Source: Flavobacterium salmonis (GTDB lineage Bacteria > Bacteroidota > Bacteroidia > Flavobacteriales > Flavobacteriaceae). From it: a stretch of 52,654 nt of DNA. Below, piece by piece: positions 9,218-16,741 of the stretch. The DNA is taken from assembly GCF_903819435.1 (NCBI RefSeq), contig NZ_CAIJDP010000075.1, positions 1-52,654 on the forward strand, in the 5' to 3' direction. The translations under genes were made by a program, and so were the position numbers. Under the pieces are notes generated by a model. The model saw only the letters and a program-made list of their open reading frames with translations. It was not told where the DNA came from and did no database searches. Numbering within the stretch: position 1 is the first letter of the stretch; every line of letters starts with the position of its first letter.

Positions 9218-9508
9218 TTACTTGAAAAGCGTTGGTATTGCGTTTGTTTTGTTGGTGTTTAGGAGTTTATCAATGTCGGCATTGTCGTAGTAGAGGGTGC
9301 CGCCGATTTTGGTGTAGGTTAGGGTTCCGTTGATGCGGAGGTTTTGGAGTGTTCCTGGAGAGATGTTCAATAGCTTGATGACTTCTTTTGATTTGAGCCA
9401 TTTTTTTGAAGTTACGTTATCTTCCGCTTTTACCATTTTTTTGATATCTGCCAGAAGTTCGTTTTTGAATTCTTGAAGGTCTTCTTTTGTTAGGATTTCT
9501 AGTGTCAT
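9218..9508 (-). CDS. Excisionase-like helix-turn-helix protein
   Basis: 96 aa. The C-terminal half is a MerR/excisionase-type HTH (WLKSKEVIKLLNISPGTLQ, then a GTLTYTKIGGTLYYDNADID wing). The N-terminus is a short helix. In Bacteroidetes integrative elements such proteins serve as excisionases or regulators of excision genes. It begins the minus-strand replication group and lies on the same strand as RteC, which regulates excision in conjugative transposons. Confidence 0.75.
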   Translation of the reverse strand: MTLEILTKEDLQEFKNELLADIKKMVKAEDNVTSKKWLKSKEVIKLLNISPGTLQNLRINGTLTYTKIGGTLYYDNADIDKLLNTNKTNAIPTLFK

Positions 9509-9726
9509 AGGATTTGATTTTAATTGGTATTAATTGTTTTACGATTACAAAATACCTTCTATTTTATTGGATTTTATCCCAATACGTTTCGTAGTACCGA
9601 TAAAATTTAACATCAAAATTTAAGTAAGTCCCGTAGTTGCTGACTCCCTTATTTTGATTTGTTATAATTTGATTTTTATTCTGGAAAAGAAATGATGTTA
9701 TGCACAATTGTAGTAGTTTATTCGCC

Positions 9727-9773
9727 ATAAAAAAAAAGCAGTAAACCCCTTGTTTTATTAGGGTTTACTGCTT
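9727..9773 (-). terminator. Rho-independent terminator of rteC operon
   Basis: A 12-13-bp perfect stem (AGCAGTAAACCC with GGGTTTACTGCT) is followed on the minus strand by nine T. It lies 22 bp beyond the rteC stop. Confidence 0.85.
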
Positions 9774-9794
9774 CCTGTTTTCGTAGTACTGCCA

Positions 9795-10631
9795 TTACTC
9801 TATATCCTCTCTCGCCATTTTTTGCTGAAGGTTAAGTGTTAACTCTTCCAAGAATTTGGTTTTACTGCTTTTACGTGCCTTTATTTCGGTGTATGTCTTA
9901 TACACATTATCCAATTTTATATTGAAAAAATCTTCAAATGATGAAGTGATTAAATTTATATCTGCTGCTCCATGATTGATTGCTCCATTAGAGAATAAGG
10001 CATAAATCAACTCAGTCAATGCTGTTTTTGGTCCTGTCCAGACGATTACCTTGTGTTTCTTTTCTTCAAAAATGTCGGCATCATCTACTTTCAAGCGTTT
10101 TAAGGCTTGACGGATGTAATGTATAAAACGATACATTGCCTTAACTTTTGCCCAAAGCATGTCTTGTGCTGTTGAAAATTCTGGAAACTGATAATAATCT
10201 GTCATTGGGGTGAATGGGAAATTATTTCGATGGTTTCTGGTAAAGAACTGATGATCTAAATAACTATATCCCTGTTCCATGTAATGTACAAAGTCGGCAT
10301 TTTTATAAAAGAATTTGTTTATTTTACGTAGTTCTTTTTGTAGAAATTCTACTTTATAGGTTGTTCCAGCTTTAGGCATTCTCAATTCGCAGGAGCGAAC
10401 TTCGGTAAAGAAAATCAATAAACTCATTGGAATTGGCTTATTATTTTTAAAGAAATCAATCTCTTCCGGAACCGTATTAAAATCCCGTTTGTCCACTATC
10501 TCTTTAAAACTGGATAATGTTTGATTACACAATATGATTCCTTTACTGGCTTTATTGAGCATTGTATCACTTGATTCTAAAATTTCGTTACAATTTGTAT
10601 TAAATGATTCAATTGTCTTTTTAAACATCAT
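9795..10631 (-). CDS. rteC: RteC-family regulator of mobile-element excision
   Basis: 278 aa. The central and C-terminal regions carry RteC-family features: an FFTEVRSCELRMP stretch, YMEQGYSYLDHQFF, and the C-terminal WTGPKTALTELIYALFSNGA module followed by KSSKTKFLEELTLNLQQKM. In Bacteroides conjugative transposons RteC activates the excision operon. Here it lies 34 bp downstream of an alpha-oxoamine synthase-GNAT fusion on the same strand and ends in a strong terminator, so the two are probably one transcript. Confidence 0.85.
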   Translation of the reverse strand: MMFKKTIESFNTNCNEILESSDTMLNKASKGIILCNQTLSSFKEIVDKRDFNTVPEEIDFFKNNKPIPMSLLIFFTEVRSCELRMPKAGTTYKVEFLQKELRKINKFFYKNADFVHYMEQGYSYLDHQFFTRNHRNNFPFTPMTDYYQFPEFSTAQDMLWAKVKAMYRFIHYIRQALKRLKVDDADIFEEKKHKVIVWTGPKTALTELIYALFSNGAINHGAADINLITSSFEDFFNIKLDNVYKTYTEIKARKSSKTKFLEELTLNLQQKMAREDIE

Positions 10632-10665
10632 AAAAAAAATTAGTTACAAATAGGTTAAAAATATT

Positions 10666-13092
10666 TTACGATATAGACTTATAGTCGTTTTGAATCGTAT
10701 TCATCACTTCCATGGTATAGTTATCACGAGCCTGGATATAGGCAACTTTAGGAATAATTTCAGCACCTAGTTTTCTTTTTTCGAAAGAAGCTGAAATTCC
10801 AAAATCGACTTGTGGAAAGTTGAGGTCGTTTGCTCTTTTGATAGTTTGAAATAATAGTTGTCGGTATAAATTGAATTCTTTTGCCCATTTATACTCCATT
10901 CCAATTAGTTCTGGTACGTAGGTGTGGTTTTGGTTTTTGTAGCAAAACATGACACCTACTAAAGGATTATCCTCTTCTGTGTTTAAGTATAATAGAATGA
11001 ATTCCCAATTTGGACACGTATTCATATCCTCAAAAACGGATTTGGTGTATTGAAATGTATTGATTGCATAATTATTATTTTTTACATTAACATACAGTTG
11101 GTATACGATTTCCGTTTCTAAGTCGCTCAGGCTATCTTTAATTTCTACCTGATAGTATTTTTCAAATGGTCTGATTTCCTTATTGAAATGCTTTCGGGAA
11201 CGAGGCGATAATACTTTTGAAAAATCATCATATTCTAGCCATTTTTCTCCTTTAAATACACAGGATTCTGGCATGTTGATTTTGAAATATCCTTGTTCTT
11301 GAATTATTTTGTTCCAATTGTTTTTCTCTTCAAAATCTCTTAAAACCAGCATATCTGCTTTTAAATCATTGTATTTTTCTTCTAGTTTTTCTAATAGTAC
11401 TTTCACCGCTTTTTCAGCCGATTCCTCTTTTTGATTGATGTAGCAATGTTTTCCTTCCGTGAAAAGACAACCCAAGCTTACTACTTTAGACGTTAGGTGT
11501 AATGGATTTGTTTTTCTGATTTCTTCCAGTTGTTTGGAAACTGATTCTGTGGCTAACATATCATCCTTCCATAAACTATGGGTGCCAAATGTCATTAGCA
11601 GGATTTTGCCGTTTTTATCTTTAATTGTATAATAGAAGAATTCCCAATTGTTGTTTTGGTCAGGGTTGTTTTTGAATGCTTTTTCTAAAAACAGCAAACC
11701 GTCCCAATCAAAGATGTTGTTCTTGCCCATCAAACTATTCCAATCTGATTTAAAAATATCTTTTATTGTGCTTTTTTCTTCTATTGTTAATTCATCGCTA
11801 CTCAATCTATTTACAGGTAGCGAATCCTCACAACTTAATCCGAAAGCCTTCCTCACTTTTGTATCACTATTGTTTGTTTCCTCTAATGCTTTTGGATAAT
11901 GGTTTTTTATTGCCTCTGCCAGTTCTTTAACGTCTTGTTTGTGATTGTGGCTTGACAGAGTAATCCTAATTCCAGTATTTTTGATTGGAACAGCTGGGTA
12001 AATCCCTAAATTGAGAAAGAAACCTTCTTTAAACAAACGATGGACAAAATTGTAAGCTGAAACTGGTGTTCCCATGCCTAAGAAGAAAACAGGGGAATCG
12101 TTTGTGGAAATTATAGGAAGATTTTCTACTGCTAGCAATTGATTGAAATACGCAATTTTATCCGCCAATTCTTGTTGACGGATTGTAATTTCAGCAGATA
12201 AATGGATTTTTACTGAAGCAATTGCCGCTCCAACGGAGGCTGGTTCTAATTGGGCAGAAAAGGTTAAGGGGCCACCAAAGTTTTTAATCTTGTTACGGAG
12301 TTTTTGGTTTTTGCAGAATACTGTAGCCCCACTGGCTCCGAAGGTTTTGCTTAATGTTCCGACTACTACAATATTTTCTGGAAGTTCTTTGATGGTGTCA
12401 AAAACGAATCCTGTTCCGTTTTTACCTTTCCAACTCATGCCGTGTACATCATCAAAATAGAGATACAATTGACTGTATTTTTTTGTCAATTCCATTAATT
12501 CCGAAATAGGGGCATAGTCCCCAAACATGGAATACACACCGTCTGCCATGTACCAGATTTTATTGCATTTAGAAGATAGTTGTTTTATTTTTTCTTCTAA
12601 CATGTTGAGGTTGTTGTGTCTTATCATTTCTACTGGAATTCCTCTTAGTTTGAGTAATTGACAAGCATTTTGCACGCTCCAATGCACTTGATGATCCATA
12701 ATCACTGCATCTTCGTCTCTCAATAATGTTGGAATAATAGCCAAATGACCCAGTGTACTGTTTTTGGTAATTATCGGTGGAATGCCGTACATCTGTTCTA
12801 TTTTGTCTTCTAATTCACTATAAAGCGGATGCGAAATGTATGATTTTGATAGTGGAAATTGTGTGCCGTAATCCCTTATAGCCTGAATGGCCGCTTCTTT
12901 AATTCTATCATCTTGTTCCAAGCCTAGATAGCCAGTCGTTCCAAAATGATACATTTCTTTTCCTTTGATTTGAATGGTTCTGCCTGTTAGTTTTTTATCT
13001 TCTGCATAGAGATGCAAAATGCCTTCCTTTTTTGCTCCTGATAAAACTTCATCAACGGTATCGATGAAATTGTTGTGTTTAATTTTCGCCAT
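10666..13092 (-). CDS. Alpha-oxoamine synthase fused to GNAT-type acyltransferase
   Basis: 808 aa. Residues about 40-400 are a PLP-dependent alpha-oxoamine synthase (BioF, KBL and serine palmitoyltransferase family): the PLP-contacting YFDDVHG (Asp214, His217) and the Schiff-base lysine in GTLSKTFGASG (Lys249). Residues about 430-808 look like an acyl-CoA N-acyltransferase domain. Family enzymes condense an acyl thioester with an amino acid, so a 3-keto sphingoid-, sulfonolipid- or acylamino-ketone-type product that is then acylated is plausible. The substrate cannot be told from sequence. The start is set by the ATG after an AT-rich gap. Its location upstream of rteC is odd for a biosynthetic gene. 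Confidence 0.8.
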   Translation of the reverse strand: MAKIKHNNFIDTVDEVLSGAKKEGILHLYAEDKKLTGRTIQIKGKEMYHFGTTGYLGLEQDDRIKEAAIQAIRDYGTQFPLSKSYISHPLYSELEDKIEQMYGIPPIITKNSTLGHLAIIPTLLRDEDAVIMDHQVHWSVQNACQLLKLRGIPVEMIRHNNLNMLEEKIKQLSSKCNKIWYMADGVYSMFGDYAPISELMELTKKYSQLYLYFDDVHGMSWKGKNGTGFVFDTIKELPENIVVVGTLSKTFGASGATVFCKNQKLRNKIKNFGGPLTFSAQLEPASVGAAIASVKIHLSAEITIRQQELADKIAYFNQLLAVENLPIISTNDSPVFFLGMGTPVSAYNFVHRLFKEGFFLNLGIYPAVPIKNTGIRITLSSHNHKQDVKELAEAIKNHYPKALEETNNSDTKVRKAFGLSCEDSLPVNRLSSDELTIEEKSTIKDIFKSDWNSLMGKNNIFDWDGLLFLEKAFKNNPDQNNNWEFFYYTIKDKNGKILLMTFGTHSLWKDDMLATESVSKQLEEIRKTNPLHLTSKVVSLGCLFTEGKHCYINQKEESAEKAVKVLLEKLEEKYNDLKADMLVLRDFEEKNNWNKIIQEQGYFKINMPESCVFKGEKWLEYDDFSKVLSPRSRKHFNKEIRPFEKYYQVEIKDSLSDLETEIVYQLYVNVKNNNYAINTFQYTKSVFEDMNTCPNWEFILLYLNTEEDNPLVGVMFCYKNQNHTYVPELIGMEYKWAKEFNLYRQLLFQTIKRANDLNFPQVDFGISASFEKRKLGAEIIPKVAYIQARDNYTMEVMNTIQNDYKSIS

Positions 13093-13201
13093 TTGTTTGT
13101 TGGTTAGATAGGATTTTTATAAAGAATCGTTTCAGCTTTTTATAATTGAGATTTAAAATTCACTATAAAAAATGAAAGTTTTTTCATCTCCCAATTCAAT
13201 A

Positions 13202-13286
13202 CTCCCAATTTGACAAGTCAAATTCCCGAATTGACAACGAAATACTAAAAACACTCAAAACACAACAAATAATCCCGAATTGACAA
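13202..13286. promoter_or_regulatory. Three copies of a TCCCGAATTGACAA-like motif upstream of 13345
   Basis: CTCCCAATTTGACAA (13202-13216), TTCCCGAATTGACAA (about 13223-13237) and ATCCCGAATTGACAA (about 13272-13286) precede the plus-strand gene at 13345. A Bacteroidetes-type -7 box TATTTTTG sits at 13309-13316. The repetition and position suggest an operator or activator site, perhaps for the PAS-AraC regulator encoded two genes away (inference). Confidence 0.45.
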
Positions 13287-13344
13287 TCGCTGTGTTATGA
13301 AATGTTTATATTTTTGTTAAATAAACCTACTAAATTCATAAAAG

Positions 13345-13728
13345 ATGATTGCAGCTCATGACTTTTATGAGAATGACTATTCGCGATTTTGGATTGCATA
13401 TGGTATTCTCTACTTTGAATATAAAGCTAACTTGACTATTGACTTGAAGGTTGCTCAATGTGTTGTGAATGACAGGATTCGATTTCAAAATGAGCGTTCT
13501 TTTCCTATTTTGTGCGATACCCGTGGTATTGTTGGTACTGAAAAGTGTGGCAGAGATTATTTAGCTCAATCAGGGTCAATTTTGACCAGTGCCGTTGGTT
13601 TGCTCGTCCATGAAAAAGTATTGATGACGATTAGTACTTTTTACTTGGAGATTAGTAAATCTGCTGTACCTACTCAGGTTTTTACTAAAGAAGCAGATGC
13701 GTTGGTTTATTTGAAGGGGTTTTTATAG
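13345..13728 (+). CDS. STAS-like small cytoplasmic protein
   Basis: 127 aa, no signal peptide. The pattern YGILYFEYKANLTIDLKVAQ, then FPILCDTRGI and a C-terminal helix, matches small Bacteroidetes proteins with a STAS/SpoIIAA-like fold (family known to me as DUF7793). Such domains bind or relay regulatory signals. It stands 83 bp upstream of a PAS-AraC regulator on the same strand and carries the triple TCCCGAATTGACAA motif in its promoter region. A signalling role with that regulator is inferred. Confidence 0.65.
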   Translation: MIAAHDFYENDYSRFWIAYGILYFEYKANLTIDLKVAQCVVNDRIRFQNERSFPILCDTRGIVGTEKCGRDYLAQSGSILTSAVGLLVHEKVLMTISTFYLEISKSAVPTQVFTKEADALVYLKGFL

Positions 13729-13811
13729 CTAGTAGTTATTAGTAATTAGTGAGGAGTGATTAGTGATTGGAGAGTACTTAGTGCTTCGTTTTATTGAATT
13801 TATTTTAAGTT

Positions 13812-14738
13812 ATGGAGAGGTTGCATAACCAAGAGCGCATTGTTAGCATGCACCAGATGTTGTTTGAAATGGCTCGTGGTAATTTTAATAGCCGTATTCC
13901 TTTGAGTTCGTATGATGACGAATTGGAAACGCTTGTTGTTTTGATTAATATGGTTGCTGAAGAAATGAAGGAGTCTATTTTTCATAAGGGCTATGTTAAT
14001 ACGCATCATTCGTATTCTTTTGTTTCGCAAACTACTTTTGTTTTGGATGCTGTTTTGTTTATTCAAAGTTTTACACCTGAAGTCACTTCTTTTTTAGGGT
14101 ATTCGGAATCTGAATTGCTTTACCAACCTTTAGGCTGTATTCTTAGCCCCTCTTCTTTGGAACGAGTTGAAAATGTGCGTGCTGCTTCTATTTCATCGCC
14201 TATGCCGGTTGCCCTGGATTTTACTACTAAAGCTGGTTTGTTGGTTTCTGTTTCTTGCAGTATTGGCTGGTTAGTTCATCGTTCAGAAATTATATTGAAT
14301 TTGGTTACTCCCGTACGCCAAGATTCTTATAGTCCTTTGGCTTATGACTATGATGCTGATCCTTCTCTTAAGACTAGAAAGGCGGATGCGCTATTGATTC
14401 AAAAGTTGTATGATTATATTTTAGCTCATCTTAATGAACCACTTCCTTCCTTAAAAGAACTTTCTCGCCAATTTGGTACGAATGAGCATAAACTCAAAGC
14501 TGGTTTTCGTTATTTTTTTAAGACTAGCATTTATCAGTTTTATAATGAGGAGCGTTTGAAAAGGGCTTATTTTATGATCGAGCATACTGCTATTCCTTTG
14601 AAAAACATTGCTATTATGAATGGTTTTTCTAATTACCCGAATTTTTCAAAATCGTTTAAAAAACGTTTTGGCATTTCGCCTTATGAATTGAAACGAAATG
14701 AAACCAATTTTCCTTTTTTATCCAGCGATTTAGGTTAG
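13812..14738 (+). CDS. PAS-domain AraC-family transcriptional regulator
   Basis: 308 aa. The N-terminal 60 residues resemble a HAMP-like helix pair (RIPLSSYDDELETLVVLINM). A PAS domain follows (VLDAVLFIQSFTPEVTSFLGYSESEL region, about 75-165). The C-terminal 100 residues are an AraC double HTH (LKELSRQFGTNEHKLKAGFR; IAIMNGFSNYPNFSKSFKKR). It probably controls the adjacent MauE/DUF6520 genes and perhaps the facing SusCD operon (inference from position). Confidence 0.85.
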   Translation: MERLHNQERIVSMHQMLFEMARGNFNSRIPLSSYDDELETLVVLINMVAEEMKESIFHKGYVNTHHSYSFVSQTTFVLDAVLFIQSFTPEVTSFLGYSESELLYQPLGCILSPSSLERVENVRAASISSPMPVALDFTTKAGLLVSVSCSIGWLVHRSEIILNLVTPVRQDSYSPLAYDYDADPSLKTRKADALLIQKLYDYILAHLNEPLPSLKELSRQFGTNEHKLKAGFRYFFKTSIYQFYNEERLKRAYFMIEHTAIPLKNIAIMNGFSNYPNFSKSFKKRFGISPYELKRNETNFPFLSSDLG

Positions 14739-14843
14739 TCAGTCTTCACTTTCTCCGTTTTTGCCTCTTTTTGCTCCCGAAAAGACAAGTGTTATTGTTT
14801 TGTAATTCAGAACTTTACGGTGTTTAATTAAAGATAATAAGTG

Positions 14844-16325
14844 ATGAAAGTAAATAATCAGTTTAAAAAAGTAGTGCTGGAGCTTATTTGTTTGCTCTAT
14901 ATCTTGCTGTTTGTTTATGCAGCCGTTAGTAAATTGTTGGATTTTGAGAATTTTCAGGTGCAGTTGGGGCAGTCGCCTATGTTACGTTCTTATGTACCAC
15001 TTATTTCTTATGGAGTTCCTATCCTAGAGCTGATTTTAGCTGTATTGCTGCTTTTTTACAAGACTAGATTAGTTGGCTTATATGGAGCCTTTGCTTTGAT
15101 GTCTTTGTTTTCAACTTATCTTTTTATTCTTTTAACGTATAGTGATTATATACCTTGCTCTTGTGGAGGTATATTACAGAAAATGGGCTGGAAAGAGCAT
15201 CTTCTATTCAATCTTGTTTTTTGGTTTTTTGCTGTGCTTGCTATACGATTATACAATTTACGACAAAACATTAGTATGCCTTTACAACTGAAGCTGCTAT
15301 CCTTTCTTTTTTTTACTTGTAGTGCATTAGTCCTTTTTCAATATTTAACTACTAACAAAGAAGATGTTGCTGTCCAGCAATTTATTAGACATTATCCGCA
15401 TCATCCTATTTTATTAGAAAAACAAATTGATTTAAAATACAATTCCTATTATATCGCGGGATTTCAAGATGGCAAAATCTATCTTGGGAATGTAACTGCT
15501 CCTTTAGCGGTTCTGGTGGTAGATGTACATACTTACAAAACAGAAAATTACATCATCCAGCTCCCTAAAAGTAATTTAAAATTTCGCTCTTTGCGGTTAG
15601 TTGTAGCGGCACCTTATTTTTATTTTTATGACGGTATAACAGCAGTAGTTTTTAGGGGAAAAACTTCTGATTGGCAAGCGAGTCAATGGTTGTATAAAGC
15701 TGCTTATTTTACTCATATGGTGCCTGTGGATTCTTCAAGCATTGCTATAAAAGCATTGAGCAGTACTTCTTTTGAAAATATTTTAGGTCTCATTACTACC
15801 AAAGATTCCGTTAGAGTATCCCTATATTCCAGTATTTTAGAAAGACAAAAAGATGGGATTTTTGATACCGATGGTCTATTGCTGTATAATGCATCTGCAG
15901 ATCAGCTGGTGTACCCTTATTTTTATAGAAATGAGTTTTTAGTTATTGCTTCTAATTTTGAGCGTCATTCTAAATTTAAGACTATTGATCAAACGGCAAT
16001 TGCGCAAGTTAACCCCGTTACCTTATCAAAACAAAAAAGAACGGTATTAGCAGAACAGCCTCTTACGGTTAATAAAAATAGTGCAACGTTTGGCAGTTTC
16101 ATTTTTATTCAAAGTGGTATTATGGGGAATTATGAGCCCAAGGATAATTGGGATAGCGCATCGATTATTGATGTTTATTCTATTTCTTCAGGGCACTATT
16201 TTTTTAGTTTTTATTTGCCGCATCAAAATCAACATCCTATGAGTAGTTTTTCTATAGAAAATGGCAGACTGGCAGCTGTCAGCGGACCGTATTTAAGCCT
16301 TTATACCTTACAATCACCATTCTAA
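14844..16325 (+). CDS. MauE/DoxX-type redox membrane protein with extracytoplasmic domain
   Basis: 493 aa, starting at the ATG one codon after a GTG. The first 150 residues hold four hydrophobic segments in a MauE/DoxX-like layout with an IPCSCGG motif (Cys105, Cys107), typical of membrane proteins linked to disulfide or thiol chemistry. A further TM at about residues 145-165 leads to a soluble domain of about 300 residues, beta-rich and perhaps propeller-like, presumably periplasmic. It is followed by a four-Cys secreted DUF6520 peptide, a pairing that suggests oxidation of that peptide (inference). Confidence 0.75.
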   Translation: MKVNNQFKKVVLELICLLYILLFVYAAVSKLLDFENFQVQLGQSPMLRSYVPLISYGVPILELILAVLLLFYKTRLVGLYGAFALMSLFSTYLFILLTYSDYIPCSCGGILQKMGWKEHLLFNLVFWFFAVLAIRLYNLRQNISMPLQLKLLSFLFFTCSALVLFQYLTTNKEDVAVQQFIRHYPHHPILLEKQIDLKYNSYYIAGFQDGKIYLGNVTAPLAVLVVDVHTYKTENYIIQLPKSNLKFRSLRLVVAAPYFYFYDGITAVVFRGKTSDWQASQWLYKAAYFTHMVPVDSSSIAIKALSSTSFENILGLITTKDSVRVSLYSSILERQKDGIFDTDGLLLYNASADQLVYPYFYRNEFLVIASNFERHSKFKTIDQTAIAQVNPVTLSKQKRTVLAEQPLTVNKNSATFGSFIFIQSGIMGNYEPKDNWDSASIIDVYSISSGHYFFSFYLPHQNQHPMSSFSIENGRLAAVSGPYLSLYTLQSPF

Positions 16326-16412
16326 TTTCTGAATGTCAACTTATACTGCAGTGTCAGGGAAACGATCGAAAACCTGAAAAAGAGTAGATCAATAATTTTA
16401 ATTTTTAGTATT

Positions 16413-16676
16413 ATGAAAAAAATCATTTTGAAATCAGTTTTACCGATGGTAACTGTTTTATTGGCCGTTTTTGGAGCGTTTGCGTTTACTGAAGCTCCGA
16501 AAGAAGAATTGTTAACTGTAGATATGATTGGCGTACTTCCAAATTCTTGTGAAGAGTCGTCTACCGTATGTAGTACTATCTTTAACACCCAACAATGTCA
16601 AGAAGGGAGTCAAAACTTGTATCGCTTAAATGCAGCTGGTACTGCGTGTCCAGATCCATTGTACAGAAAACAATAG
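16413..16676 (+). CDS. DUF6520-family small secreted Cys peptide
   Basis: 87 aa. A clear signal peptide (MKKIILKSVLPMVTVLLAVF, cleavage near AFAFTEAP) precedes about 60 residues with four cysteines (46, 53, 62, 79). The family is known as DUF6520, without assigned function. It lies 87 bp after the MauE gene and faces the S9 peptidase/SusD/SusC operon across a shared terminator. It may be exported and handled by these neighbours (inference). Confidence 0.8.
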   Translation: MKKIILKSVLPMVTVLLAVFGAFAFTEAPKEELLTVDMIGVLPNSCEESSTVCSTIFNTQQCQEGSQNLYRLNAAGTACPDPLYRKQ

Positions 16677-16699
16677 TTTGCTTTACTGTTACGACCATT

Positions 16700-16728
16700 C
16701 AATGCCGGATGTGTGTTGTCCGGCATTG
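16700..16728. terminator. Bidirectional terminator between DUF6520 and S9 peptidase genes
   Basis: CAATGCCGGA pairs perfectly with TCCGGCATTG across a 9-nt loop between convergent genes. T-rich sequence follows on the plus side. Confidence 0.75.
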
Positions 16729-16741
16729 TTTGATTCTTTTA

